Notes under the pieces: model-generated
Database searches by the model: none
Seen by the model: only the letters and a program-made list of their open reading frames with translations
Told to the model about the DNA's origin: nothing
In this document: positions 1 through 8,841 of the stretch, one piece after another
Position numbering within the stretch: position 1 is the first letter of the stretch
How the letters are laid out: each line of letters starts with the position of its first letter
Translations under genes and position numbers: made by a program
Assembly (NCBI GenBank): GCA_032718475.1
Contig: JAUCBJ010004699.1
Coordinates: forward strand, 1 to 34,269
Reading direction: 5' to 3'
Source: Nemertoderma westbladi
Taxonomy: Eukaryota > Xenacoelomorpha > Nemertodermatida > Nemertodermatidae
Length of the DNA stretch: 34,269 nt

Positions 1-240
1 AATCAGCGCCCTCGAAAACCTGAAAATGTGAATTTATAGCATCGTATAAGTGAATTAAAAATTTTGTGTTCTAACTGAAAAGTGCTGGTTACTTGTTTTT
101 TTCATTTTTTTCCTAAGCAGAGAGGACTAAACAGCCATTTATAGTAATCATATCATTTTTTAATATTTTCCAATGTATTTTGCACCCCAGAAAACCTGTA
201 TTGAAAAATAATTAGCCGAAAATTTAACTTTCAAATTTGG
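1..240. other. AT-rich sequence, no feature seen
   Basis: AT-rich non-coding DNA with T and A runs. No ORF, RNA gene or repeat could be supported here. Confidence 0.5.
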
Positions 241-422
241 TGAAAATTGTGCACTACTTTGGTGCTGCAATATAACCACCCCAGTACATTTTTTCGAAAA
301 TTTTTTTGTTGGTCGGATCCAGACAAGTGATACCTACGTACAAACAAAAAATCAGACGTTTTCGTCTGAAAATATTTGTAGATTTTAGATGGGGGTGGGG
401 GTCAATATGACCCCCCCCCCCC
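241..422 (+). repeat. Left arm of ~185-bp inverted repeat, ending in C12 run
   Basis: This arm matches, in reverse complement and with scattered mismatches, the arm at 1123-1311. Shared landmarks in order are GAAAATTGTKCACTA, AACCACCCCAGTAC, CTACGTACAAACAAAAAATC, GTAGATTTTAGA, CAATATGACCCCCC. The inner end of each arm is a homopolymer (C12 here, G23 in the partner). The pair could be long terminal inverted repeats of a DNA element or two opposed copies of one repeat. No transposase ORF lies between them and no target-site duplication was recognised. Confidence 0.75.
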
Positions 423-605
423 ACCCAGCAGATGAGCTGCACAGCCAATGGTGTTGGTATTTGCCCCAAGAGCTGACTCGGAAAAAAAGCACCCCCCAAC
501 CCCCACTATGGATTACATTAGTAATGCGGAGGTCCAGCCACTAGAGGCCTGTGGAATGACTGGACACAATCGGCCTCACAGGCGGAATATAATCGGAATA
601 AATTT

Positions 606-1090
606 ATGGAAGAAATAAAATCTACAAACTCATGGACTTACACCGATCCTACAATCCCAACCACTGAAAAATTTGATGTTTTTTATTCAGATTTAAACCT
701 CATCTGCTCTAGTTATGTAACCCAGAATTCCATTCCTCCCCGAAAAATTCCTATTAAACCATGGATGACCGCGAACTTATTAAAATGAACTAAAGTTAAA
801 AATAAATTATACCGAATTTACATAAATAATCCCAATGAGCGTAATAAACTAAAATTTACTCAATACATGAATAAATTAACCTCGATTGTACGTACAGCGC
901 AAAAATCTTACTATTCAACTCAGTTTTAGTCCAATTCAAAAAACCCCTGAAACACATGGCTCATAATTAACACAGCGCTACATAGATCAAATAAACTCAA
1001 AACACCAAGGAAATTAGTTACACGCATAGGAGATAACATTGTAACTATCACATATCCATCTCAAATAGCTTCTACTTTAACTCTAATAGT
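606..1090 (+). pseudogene. Decayed LINE ORF2 fragment (linker between endonuclease and RT)
   Basis: One frame reads through 606-1090 with stops at 786, 927 and about 951. It shows the signature of the region between the APE endonuclease and the reverse transcriptase of CR1/Jockey/RTE-type LINEs: a PPRKIPIKPWMT block, then KNKLYRIYINNP, a lysine/asparagine-rich helix ending in QKSYY, and NTWLIIN. Neither endonuclease nor RT catalytic motifs are present. The fragment lies inside the inverted-repeat arms 241-422 and 1123-1311. The clade cannot be fixed from so short a piece. Confidence 0.65.
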
Positions 1091-1122
1091 ACCGGGCTAT
1101 AAAATGTAGTACAAATACCAGC

Positions 1123-1311
1123 GGGGGGGGGGGGGGGGGGGGGGGTCATATTGCCCCTTCCCTCTAAAATCTACAAATTTTAACGAAAACACCTGATTTT
1201 TTGTTTGTACGTAGATCTCACTAGTCCGAATCCGACCGAAAAAAAAATTTCGAAAAAAGTACTGGGGTGGTTATTTTGCTGCACAAAAATTTCAAATAGT
1301 GAACAATTTTC
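1123..1311 (-). repeat. Right arm of ~185-bp inverted repeat, starting with G23 run
   Basis: Reverse complement of the arm at 241-422 with indels and substitutions. The 23-nt G run at 1123-1145 corresponds to the C12 run of the left arm, so the homopolymer belongs to the repeat and has changed length between the copies. Confidence 0.75.
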
Positions 1312-1483
1312 ATAATTAGTATGTTCATATGTAGTCGTCTCTGAATTATTGTAATATTTAATCATGATTATCGGGCTGTTCATTAAATTTTATACACCTT
1401 ATTTGTTTTATTTATCTTTTCTGTTTTAATTAAGGAATTAATTTCATAGGGAAATAATTTTCTAAAATTAATTTTTTTTACAG

Positions 1484-1672
1484 AATGGCTCTAGAACTAG
1501 AGAAACTACATGCAGGAAGTTTAGAAGTACTCATACATCGGCGAACTTTATTGGAGGACACTTTCGTGGAGGCGGAAATTGTAAACATCGTCAATCCAAT
1601 GAAATATGGTTCTTCTAAAAAGGCAGACGCCAAGAGAACCAAAGTTTCGTACAATACTTTGGTATTCCTGTT
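1484..1672 (+). CDS. Possible internal exon of unknown gene
   Basis: A 63-codon open frame from ATG 1485 is bracketed by splice-like signals. Upstream is a T-rich tract ending in TTTTTTTTACAG (AG at 1482-1483); downstream is GTAAGT at 1673-1678. The peptide begins MALELEKLHAGSLEVLIHRR and contains a charged KKADAKRTK stretch. It has clean, non-repetitive composition, but I do not recognise it. If both sites are used the exon is 189 nt. No partner exon was found, so it could be a stray exon, part of a mobile element or chance. Confidence 0.35.
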
Positions 1673-1678
1673 GTAAGT

Positions 1679-1969
1679 ATTTAATAAATATAGAATAGAA
1701 AAAGGTATTCCTTCCTGTGAAATACAGTACCACACAAGGTCACTCCCCCCTAATTTGTAATTGTACAACTCTTTTATCATTCTTATTGCCTTACTAATGT
1801 ATGCCTAAACCAACATAAAATTTCTACAACCTTATACATTTAACTCAGTTCAACATCGTGATTGCGACTATCTAAAAGTCTTATTGAACAGTTATTTCAG
1901 TCTGATCGTCATAACCTTCTTCCACCATACGCCTGAAAGTATTCACTCCGGTCAAAATCCACCCACCTG
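1679..1969. other. Non-coding spacer, nothing recognised
   Basis: AT-rich DNA without a supported gene. Short minus-strand ORFs here have no recognisable motif. Confidence 0.4.
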
Positions 1970-2212
1970 TTGACCATTGGTTCATCAATGAGTGACTTAG
2001 TCTGCTCCAACTGCAATAAAACCAATTGCCAACGGTGTGGCCAGTGCGGTTGCTATTGCAGGTGTTGTGATCATTGCTCATCCACTCACGCTTGTTACAC
2101 TTGCTATTGCTGTTTCAAACCAACTTGTTGTTGCGATTGTGTACCCTGTGAAAGGTGTGGAAAGGCTGTCAATTATACCGGAGGGCTGTGTTGCAATTGT
2201 AGTGCTAGATGA
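1970..2212 (+). CDS. Small cysteine-rich (putative zinc-binding) ORF
   Basis: The ORF has 80 codons, or 74 if translation starts at ATG 1988 (MSDLVCSNCNK). About 21 of the roughly 60 residues after that are Cys, mostly as CxxC and CxC pairs (CSNC, CQRC, CYCRCC, CYTCYCC, CERC, CCNC), which suggests several zinc-binding knuckles. It stops 12 nt before the next ORF (ATG 2225) in the same frame, so the two may belong to one element, perhaps the gag side of the BEL/Pao copy downstream. A generally similar Cys-rich head opens the 1652-aa retrotransposon protein at 21585. Function is not known; the mutual spacing is the only contextual clue. Confidence 0.5.
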   Translation: MTIGSSMSDLVCSNCNKTNCQRCGQCGCYCRCCDHCSSTHACYTCYCCFKPTCCCDCVPCERCGKAVNYTGGLCCNCSAR

Positions 2213-2224
2213 GCTTAAATCATC

Positions 2225-2512
2225 ATGGCTGAAGATTCAAAAATACACAGCTTCATCATCAATAGGACGAGACACGTCACGCTAGACCTATGGAATGATT
2301 CTAATGAACAACTAGAGAATGTTATCACAAATATGAATGAGATTAATGTAGCCACGTTAGATAAACTTCGAGTTCAATGGAAGGCTGCAACAACTCTGCA
2401 GGCTCAAGCACAAATAGGCAGAGAAATTGGAGAAGCGTTCATTGAGATCAGGAATCAAGTAGGGGTTATAGAGTATTTGGACAAACAGGTGATAAATGTT
2501 AGCGGATGTTGA
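2225..2512 (+). CDS. 95-aa ORF, possible gag N-terminal piece
   Basis: Starts at ATG 2225 (MAEDSKIHSFIINRTRH) directly after the Cys-rich ORF and ends at TGA 2510. Composition is that of a soluble, largely helical protein with polar heptad-like stretches (LDKLRVQWKAATTLQAQAQ). No catalytic motif is visible. Its place upstream of gag-like and pol-like ORFs on the same strand suggests a structural piece of the same retroelement, but no conserved gag signature proves it. Confidence 0.4.
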   Translation: MAEDSKIHSFIINRTRHVTLDLWNDSNEQLENVITNMNEINVATLDKLRVQWKAATTLQAQAQIGREIGEAFIEIRNQVGVIEYLDKQVINVSGC

Positions 2513-2573
2513 CTCTGTCACAACAATACTTAATGCTAATTAATTAATTAAAGTTGCCACAAACAACGCATAA

Positions 2574-2912
2574 TTTTCTCAAGAAACAATCACCATTTGG
2601 AACAATGCCTGTGACACAGGTGCCATACTGGGTGCCTGGCGGAGGGTCACAGCAAAGGGCACTAGATTATCAAGAGGTCTAATGACAGTGTTCAGAGAAG
2701 GCAGAGGTAATGAATTGGAACTTCGTGAACCCATATTGAATGTACCAAATTTAATTGAACATGTAGAGGCAATGCCACAAGAAGATCGAGATAATAATCA
2801 ATTATCAATAGCAAATGCTTTCATGCTTGACTATTCATTGTTGTTACTATATCATTGCAAAAGACATAATCCTACAATAACTCTTGAAGGGTACTCTTTA
2901 TTAAAAGAATAG
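2574..2912 (+). pseudogene. Frameshifted gag-like segment A
   Basis: The frame is open from just after a stop at 2571 to TAG 2910. The visible ATG at 2682 is internal, because readable protein (WNNACDTGAILGAWRR) lies upstream of it. The text looks coding: mixed, charged, with DRDNNQLSIANAFMLDYSLL. It is followed in another frame by segment B (2933-3058). I infer one ancestral gene broken by indels. Capsid-like identity is inferred from position only. Confidence 0.4.
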
Positions 2913-2932
2913 CTAAAATGTCCAGAACATGA

Positions 2933-3058
2933 GGGTTCAACAAGAGGATGTTCACAGGTGCCTCAAACACTAGACTCTATGAACCCTTCGGGAATGCAAT
3001 GAGGGATTTAGAAGCATATACTGTAGATTACGTGACAACCCGGCAGAGATGTCCTTAA
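2933..3058 (+). pseudogene. Frameshifted gag-like segment B
   Basis: Short open frame between TGA 2930 and TAA 3056, containing MFTGASNTRLYEPFGNAM and ending in a different frame from segment C, which takes over at about 3049. Too short to classify alone. It bridges segments A and C and supports at least two frameshifts in the ancestral ORF. Confidence 0.35.
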
Positions 3059-3798
3059 ACAGATTTATCATGGGTGCCTCTTGCTATGAGCTGACAGGAA
3101 GTGAATTGATCCTAGTTGGATTGAACATTGAAGAAAGATTCAAGGCCATAGCCAGACTACAAGAGATGAAGCCAGCAAGCGAGGACAAAGAGTCCACATC
3201 ACAGCAAGAACATGTTGTACATCAGCTCGCTTCAACTGGCAACCGTCCCAATTTTCACAAGAATAAAGTAAGAATACCTAAAGGAGCCTTAAGCAATGTT
3301 GTTTTTGCAGTAGGTGACAATGCAGAACAACAACAATGCCAGCAGGAACCGGCTGCCAGGGAACAAAGGGCTGAGGACAATGTCGTGAGAGAACACATGA
3401 ACAACCTTATTTTAAAACTGAGAGTCTTGAATGGAGAAGAATTCCCTGAAGAAGATGAGGAGATCGATGAAAACATCTGGCTGCGTAACAAATGGAGAAC
3501 GTTTGCCTTCTCCACCTGGGAGAAGAAAGGTGCGGAACCGAGCCTAGAGGAAATGTCGAACTTCCTCAATTACGAAGCGGAGTTGATCACGGACCCAGTC
3601 TAGAGCGAAGATAGTCTGGGGAACGGGCCAAAGACCGAATATAACAGGCCGAAACCAGAACATAATGCGGCAAATGCACTACCAATACTTAGACAATCGC
3701 TGCCATATGCAGCAACACAGGGGACTGCAAGTCCACATGTAGCCGGGGGTAGGGCCACACCATGGAGTGGACAGGGGCAAAATAACAACGACGAATAA
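3049..3798 (+). pseudogene. BEL/Pao gag-like C-terminal region with in-frame TAG
   Basis: ORF 3049-3600 is followed, after TAG at 3601-3603, by 64 more open codons in the same frame to TAA 3796. Residues about 95-184 are Glu-rich and then carry IWLRNKWRTFAF and PSLEEMSNFLNYEAELITDPV, the pattern seen near the end of BEL/Pao gag (arginine-lysine-tryptophan core, then a P-x-L-x-x-F helix and a terminal PV). The TAG falls right after that PV. The extension after it is rich in Pro, Ala, Gln and Gly with no motif. The reverse transcriptase of the same family lies downstream on the same strand and frame. Confidence 0.5.
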
Positions 3799-3834
3799 AA
3801 TTAAAACAAGTATAGGCTACAGTAGATTATTATT

Positions 3835-4143
3835 ATGGCTGACAAACACAGCGCCATAAATATTAGTCATTGTCGGGTATCGATTACCCAAAATCACTTT
3901 ACTGAAGCAACTGAAGAACCGAGATGGGAGATAACCGCGGTTCGGGGCTGCGGACGGGGCCGCGGACAGGGCCGTCAAGGGGGACGCATCGAGAGAGCGC
4001 CATACAGCGCAGCACGGCGCGGGACATACGGCGCGGGACAGACAAACAGCGCGGCACCTGGAAACGTCGCGGGAGCGCCGAACAGTGAGGAAGCGCCGAA
4101 TGGCGAAGAAACGGGAGTGGCCGATAAGGATAAGATGGACTGA
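3835..4143 (+). CDS. 102-aa RG-rich ORF between gag-like and pol-like parts
   Basis: GC-rich stretch in an AT-rich setting. The peptide contains a glycine/arginine run (RGCGRGRGQGRQGGR) and an acidic, alanine-rich tail. RG-rich segments are common RNA-binding tails of retroelement Gag proteins, and this ORF lies in the same frame between gag-like and pol-like ORFs. After its TGA (4141) the frame reads a few Cys/His codons and then further stops. It may be the decayed nucleocapsid region, or chance from GC-rich DNA; the minus-strand ORFs opposite it are shadows. Confidence 0.35.
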   Translation: MADKHSAINISHCRVSITQNHFTEATEEPRWEITAVRGCGRGRGQGRQGGRIERAPYSAARRGTYGAGQTNSAAPGNVAGAPNSEEAPNGEETGVADKDKMD

Positions 4144-4242
4144 AGTCACAAATGCGGCCAATACTGTAGTACTGAAATCCTATAAAGTATTGAATTTTCG
4201 TTATCGGTATGAAATTGTCCCCGGTTTCTATGTAGTTTCTGG

Positions 4243-5604
4243 TTGAATTGTCTCTATTTAAACGATAAACTAAAGACGAGGCCAAGTAGGATGGCAGTAA
4301 TAACCATCTCCAGCAAAGATGAGGTCCTGGAGATGAGGACGGGGTGCGAGATAGTAGCGATAGCACCGGGATGTGACTATGGGGCGACCATCGACCCCAC
4401 CCAGGTAATAGAATCTATCAACATTAATGCCAGGCGACCAACTAACATCGAAGTCGAACAATACAGATTCCTGGACAAAATCGATTTCTCAATACCGGAG
4501 GTGGACGTCAGGAAGGTATCCATAATAGTGGGAATGGATTGCACGACGGCCCACGAGAGGATACAGACGGTCTTCGGCGAAGACAAACAGCTTGATCCAA
4601 TGGCAGTTCTAACGCCATTCGGATGGACGCTAAGCCTCAAAACCAATATTCCATTTAGGATGTCAGAGACATCGGGGTGCATGTTCGCGGGAACTATGAT
4701 GGAGATGGAAGACGAAGGAGCTGAGGAGCAGCTTAAGAGACTGTTGAAGCAGGACTTTGAGGGACTAAAGGAGACTGGGGTTGGAACCTCGATAGAGGAT
4801 AAGCAAGCAATACAGAGTGTGAAGGAGTCAATGAGATGCGACGAGGGGCGGTACACCATAGGCATGGTGTGGAAACAGCCAAAACTACCGCTACCCGAGA
4901 ACAAGGGGATGGTACTCACGAGGCTTCGCAAGCTGAAGCAAACGCTGAAACTGAGCCCCAAAAAAGATGAGTACATCCATAAGACGATAAAGAAGTACGT
5001 CGAGAAAGGATGGGCTGTGGAGTTGCCGGTCGATGAACCGAACACGGACAGGACCTACTACCTGCCACTTCATGTGGCCTTAGACCCAAAGAAGGGTAAA
5101 CTGCGGATGGTGGTTGACGCATCAGCTAAGACCAATGGCAAGAGCCTGAACGACTATCTGCTGGAGGGCCCCAATATCTTCAACTTGGGGATTGGGGTCT
5201 TGTTGAGATTTAGGAATGGGAGGCACGCCTTCACGTGCGAAATAGAAGGCATGTTTAACCAAGTCCGTGTGACGGAGGAGGACAGCGACAGCCAGCGCTT
5301 CCTATGGTACAACGGAAACGAGGAGCCATCGACAATACCGATGTATAAGATGGTGGTGCAGAACATGGGGGCCAAGTCGTCCTCATTCACGACGACTATG
5401 GCTGTAAGAGATACAGTAGAGGGGAAAGAGAGGGAGTATAGCGCTAGAGCGATCGATATGATTCGACGTGGCTTCTATGTAGACGATGGGATGGAATCTG
5501 GAAACACGGTTAAAGAATTACTGGACATAGGGCGCGAGGTTCGCGACATCCTGAAAGGATCCGGATTTAACCTGACCAAGTTCCAGTGGCCCCAGTGGTT
5601 TTAG
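4243..5604 (+). pseudogene. pol: BEL/Pao pol fragment: protease tail and reverse transcriptase
   Basis: Retrotransposon polyprotein fragment of 453 codons. Residues ~80-130 (VSIIVGMDCTTAHERI, then PMAVLTPFGWTLS) match the C-terminal side of the A17/Pao aspartic protease; the catalytic Asp region is absent. RT follows: YYLPLHVALDP, GKLRMVVDASAKTNGKSLND, LLEGPN, FRNGRHAFTCEIEGMFNQV, and the YVDD box at residues 412-415. Two defects stand out. At motif A the family normally has Asp (DIEKMF), but this copy has Glu333. The frame also ends soon after SGFNLTKF, so thumb, RNase H and integrase are missing. The pol stump joins directly to a hairpin, polypurine tract and LTR, implying an internal deletion. 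ATG 4243 is probably not the original start. Confidence 0.85.
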
Positions 5605-5615
5605 GGTTAAGGTTG

Positions 5616-5644
5616 ATGCTATCTTCTCACCGGGAAGATAGCAT
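5616..5644 (+). other. Perfect 11-bp stem hairpin before the polypurine tract
   Basis: ATGCTATCTTC at 5616-5626 pairs with GAAGATAGCAT at 5634-5644 around a 7-nt loop. It sits immediately before the G13 tract and putative 3' LTR of the BEL/Pao copy. It may be an RNA structure of the element's 3' end; that role is inference. Confidence 0.6.
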
Positions 5645-5657
5645 GGGGGGGGGGGGG
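5645..5657 (+). other. G13 polypurine tract of the BEL/Pao element
   Basis: Thirteen Gs are followed directly by TGTAAGCGG. LTR elements prime plus-strand DNA at a polypurine tract abutting the 3' LTR, and LTRs begin TG, so order and abutment fit. Confidence 0.55.
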
Positions 5658-6376
5658 GTGTAAGCGGATTCAATTCCCCACACCACCCACCGAAAACGGG
5701 ACCAGTGGCATTTTACCAATATAGTTGGCTATGCGAGATTACCAATAATAATCTTGCCTCATAACCAACTCGGGGGGGGGGGGGGGGGCGAAACACGCCC
5801 TAAGCCACAGAGAGAGGTGAGAGGTCAAACCACCTCAGAGGGACAACCCAGCTAGTGGAGGCTAGCAGCAGGGGGTAACACCAAGAGGGAGGAGTGGCGA
5901 GGCGAGAATTAATAGTTGAGCCAATAACTGGCAAGCAAGTAGATTGGGCGGATAGCAGCGCATCCATTGGGTACCAAAGGCCACAGTAGTGTAGAGCTGA
6001 GACCAATATGTATCAATTATATAGTTACTCTAGTTGCTGATTTACCGGTCAGTTGATTCTCACACAGTTGCAGACCGGCATAGTTTTGACCGTCAATTGT
6101 ATTACAATCTATATCGTCATTTCATATCGTAATTTATATAGACTATACTGTTGCTGTTAACTCAATTATATATCTGACTGTGCTATTATCACTGCAATTA
6201 TTAATACGGAGAAACAAACTATTATTTTCCAACCGGCCAAATATATTAGCCCAGCAGCCAAGTGACACGTACAACCTTACCCTGTCGGGATCTATTCTCC
6301 CCACCACCCCACTCCCCACTAAGACATTCAACCAAACCGCTTTGTACTTTATTTTATTAGTAAATATAAATGGTGA
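5658..6376 (+). repeat. Probable 3' LTR of the BEL/Pao element (right end uncertain)
   Basis: Begins TGTAAGCGG straight after the polypurine tract. It is non-coding, contains a second G run (5772-5788), purine-rich GAGAGAGGTGAGAGG, and AT-rich TATA-like stretches around 6018 and 6137. No second copy is present upstream of the gag-like ORFs, so the exact right end and any CA terminus cannot be set; the stated end is where a separate palindromic repeat begins. Confidence 0.4.
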
Positions 6377-6473
6377 TTTAATAATCTGAAAAAAATGATA
6401 TATTATTGGTGTAGTGTATGCCGCCCTCTGTTGTTCATTTTTTTAGAATCTTCATTTTTTCAGATTATTAAAA
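6377..6473. mobile_element. 97-bp palindromic mini-element (MITE-like)
   Basis: The left arm TTTAATAATCTGAAAAAAAT at 6377-6396 is answered by ATTTTTTCAGATTATTAAA near 6454-6472. The arms are about 22 bp with near-perfect inversion and a ~50-bp centre containing GCCGCCCTCTGTTG. Size and structure fit a tiny foldback element; no target-site duplication was identified. Confidence 0.5.
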
Positions 6474-6733
6474 TATATTATAATAGTTGATTTTCAGAAT
6501 TTTCAGAATTGCAAAATCTTGTTATTGACGAAAGTATGTCTGTTTCTGCCTAATTGGTAGCTGAGGCGAATTCTAAGTTGAAGGGTGTTAAATCAGTTGT
6601 TGAATTCGGTTTTACATCAGATTGCTTAATTAATGCGGGGGGGGGGGACTCTCTATAGACACCTAGCGGCTTTGTTTAATTGTTTCTTAATCCATGGGTT
6701 TGTACCCGATGTTCTCTTATATTTTATATTTCA
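6474..6733. other. Non-coding spacer with G12 run
   Basis: AT-rich DNA with a G12 run at 6637-6648. No gene seen. Confidence 0.4.
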
Positions 6734-6886
6734 TCGAATTACAGAGGAACAGCTATTTCTTCTTTACTATTAAAGGTATTTGAATGGGTGATGCTCAGAG
6801 AGAGACGAGATTCAGTTCGATGAACTACAATTTGGCTTTCAGAAAGGATCCAGTACAACAAGCTGTACATGGGCAGTTTGGTCAGC
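6734..6886 (+). pseudogene. Decayed LINE reverse transcriptase scrap
   Basis: The first frame reads SNYRGTAISSLLLKVFEWV up to TGA 6821. After a frameshift a second reads LQFGFQKGSSTTSCTW. Together these match the N-terminal RT blocks of many non-LTR retrotransposons (NYRGISLL..K.FE, then QFGF.KG.ST). The scrap stops at the 21-bp repeat that follows. No catalytic block survives. Confidence 0.65.
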
Positions 6887-7026
6887 AAAAAACAATTATT
6901 CATCCCCCAAAAACAATTATTCATCCCCCAAAAACAATTAATGATTCCCCAAAAACAATTATTCATCCCCCAAAAACAATTATTATACCCCCAAAAACAA
7001 TTATTCTACCCCCAAAAACAATTAGT
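6886..7026 (+). repeat. 21-bp minisatellite, ~7 units
   Basis: The unit is close to CCCCCAAAAACAATTATTCA plus T. The third and later units have substitutions (AATGATTCC, ATTATACC, ATTCTACC). Being a multiple of 3 it creates open frames on both strands (a KTIIHPP heptad, and NNCFWGM on the minus strand), which I regard as by-products. Confidence 0.9.
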
Positions 7027-7463
7027 AATAATAAAAAAAAAATAAATACTAATAATACCAAAAATAATTACTTGTAGAAATTACTACTAAAGAAATTATT
7101 CCAGCACCCAATATTTTATATTAACTACGCTTTGGTCAGTTGCCATGCTTCAGTTACAGTATTCGTACCCATAGGCCTATTACCTTCAGAACAACGTATT
7201 CTGTTATTAGGTTTCGTACCAATATACCTACAGTAATCACCCGTTTATGTCACACCCGAAATTGGGTGTGCCAAAAATAACGAACCACTAAGTCTTCTAA
7301 CTAAGTCTTCTAACACTAAGGCTTCTTTCTATATTACTTTCAATCGGTTCAGTAATACTAATACTAATAAGTAGGTTGATTATGGAAGGGTGGCTTACAC
7401 ATACACACTACAAAGGTCTCCCATTAGGTCAAATATCAGAATTTGCTTTTGTGCATCGTCTTT
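7027..7463. other. AT-rich spacer
   Basis: Starts with A-rich DNA. It has a short inverted repeat CACACCC/GGGTGTG at about 7251-7270 and a small duplication of CTAAGTCTTCTAAC at about 7290-7315. No gene seen. Confidence 0.4.
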
Positions 7464-7817
7464 TGTTCAGTACCTAATTCAAGGTTGTCTTTGTTGTTCA
7501 GTGCATACCTTAAAGGTTGTCTGGTGTTCAGTACCTAATTTAAGGTTGTCTTAGGTGTTCAGTACCAACTTAAGTTTGTCTCCGGTGTTCAGTACCTAAT
7601 TTAAGGTTGTCTTTGGTGTTCAGTACCTTATTTAAGTTTGTCTCTGGTCTTCAGTAAGTACCTTAAAGGTTGACTTTTGTTCAGTACCTAATTGAATTCA
7701 AGGTTCTGGTTTTTAGAACATAATTTAAGGTTGGCTCTGGTTTTCAGAACCTAATTTAAGGTTGTTCAGAACGTGTGTTAAAGGTTGTCTTTGGTGTTCA
7801 GTATTTACCAAAGGTTG
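7464..7817 (+). repeat. Degenerate ~31-bp satellite array, ~11 units
   Basis: Units resemble TTCAGTACCTAATTTAAGGT followed by TGTCTTTGGTG, with spacing varying from about 28 to 38 bp through indels. Non-coding. Units vary along their whole length with no conserved-repeat/unique-spacer alternation, so this is a minisatellite. Confidence 0.85.
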
Positions 7818-8310
7818 ATACCATAGGCGATCCATCACTACTTTACTAGATCTACATCAGCTCAGAACCGTTGTCGTGATCAATAAAGAGATCAATGACA
7901 ATGGTGGATATACAGTCAGCGGATGGTTCAAGTGTGGAAAGTCCACAGAAACTGAGCAGGCGATGTCAGTGCACAACATGCACGTCACCAGTATAATGGT
8001 AACTCAGTAGAACAAGGAGTCTCTTCGGTTGAGATACGTCCCAAGGGGAAATGTCCAGATCAAAGTTATTTCGGTTCAACCGCAATCTGTAATTGTCCCT
8101 CAGCACTAATCCCCCCCCCCCCCCCCCCCCCCCCCCACTGATCTCTAGAACGTAGTTAAATCAAGTTGTGTTATTCATTAATTCTTAATAATAATTATAT
8201 ATAATCGATTCAATTACTTAGATTATGAAGTAAATACTAGAAGACTAGAAGTCAATGAATTTAATAATAATACATAAAAATCATCATCATGAATTTCTAA
8301 AAATAAAAGT
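7818..8310. other. Spacer with C26 homopolymer
   Basis: Segment 7850-8110 has more balanced base composition but no ORF or RNA gene that I recognise; it might be a short interspersed element. A C26 run occupies 8111-8136. The rest is AT-rich. Confidence 0.35.
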
Positions 8311-8351
8311 GTTGGGCAGATTCTGCCCAACCCCAGGTGGAATAGGGTTAA
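8311..8351 (+). mobile_element. Possible TTAA-flanked transposon right terminus
   Basis: A palindrome with 10-bp arms, GTTGGGCAGA/TCTGCCCAAC (8311-8331), is followed by CCCAGGTGGAATAGGG and then TTAA (8348-8351). Ending in GGG against TTAA with a subterminal palindrome is how piggyBac-type elements end. No matching left end beginning TTAACCCTATTCC was found, so this is an orphan terminus. Confidence 0.4.
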
Positions 8352-8655
8352 GTAAAGTTTACAGGCCAATACTAATACTGCCTAATGTAGTAATCGCATG
8401 ACGCAATAAAAAAGTAAATTGTTCTAACTCAAGCTCTAATCTGCAAACGGCAAACATTAACTATTAGGTCTAAAGCAAGTTTCCATCACCTCAGCTGTTT
8501 CATCTCTCCACCTACTGACATTCGACTATGTCTACATTTCTCTAAATTGTTAACTCGGTCCTCCAAATTTTATCTTTCTTGTTTTAATTTTCAACTCATT
8601 CCTTCAAAGTTACTCCTTCTTGTTTGACTGCATATACGTTTCTCCGAATTTACAA
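8352..8655. other. Non-coding spacer upstream of zinc-finger ORF
   Basis: AT-rich and pyrimidine-rich DNA. A promoter for the following gene is possible, but no TATA or other box is convincing. Confidence 0.35.
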
Positions 8656-8784
8656 ATGGCACCTCACAAAAATCGTACCTACCTTGTTTGTCCTGTTGAT
8701 GGTTGTTCGTTCAAAGAACCCACACCATACTTATTAAGCCACCTCAAGCACCACACCCTGATGCCAGGTGAGAGCAAGTGTTAA
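8656..8784 (+). CDS. 42-aa C2H2 zinc-finger ORF (first part of recombinase-like gene)
   Basis: ATG 8656 to TAA 8782. It contains one C2H2 finger: C12-x4-C17-x11-H29-x3-H33 in CPVDGCSFKEPTPYLLSHLK. CCAG/GTGAG at 8767-8768 could be a splice donor, making the last codons intronic. Short CPVxGC fingers of this kind open a group of metazoan proteins whose C-terminus resembles tyrosine recombinases, and pieces matching such a protein follow on the same strand to 10470. As written, the frames of this and the next piece do not join across the simplest splice. Confidence 0.5.
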   Translation: MAPHKNRTYLVCPVDGCSFKEPTPYLLSHLKHHTLMPGESKC

Positions 8785-8841
8785 GCTAAGTACAGCTTGT
8801 AGTGTTAAACTAATAGAGCTAAGTACAGTAAGTTTTGACAG

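Noticed and set aside
254-499. 81-codon minus-strand ORF
   Set aside because: Lies in the inverted-repeat arm and runs through G/C homopolymers; no coding features.
2037-2285. 82-codon hydrophobic ORF overlapping the Cys-rich ORF
   Set aside because: Its Val/Ala/Ile richness comes from reading TGT/TGC codons out of frame; the Cys-rich frame has the ordered CxxC pattern.
4377-5045. 222-codon minus-strand ORF opposite pol
   Set aside because: Antisense shadow of a clear BEL/Pao coding frame; Ser/Leu-rich composition typical of shadows.
6739-7077. ORFs on both strands over the 21-bp repeat
   Set aside because: Open only because of the 21-bp period; no start or conserved domain.
7464-7817. CRISPR-like or regulatory repeat array
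   Set aside because: Units vary along their whole length with irregular spacing; it is a degenerate minisatellite.
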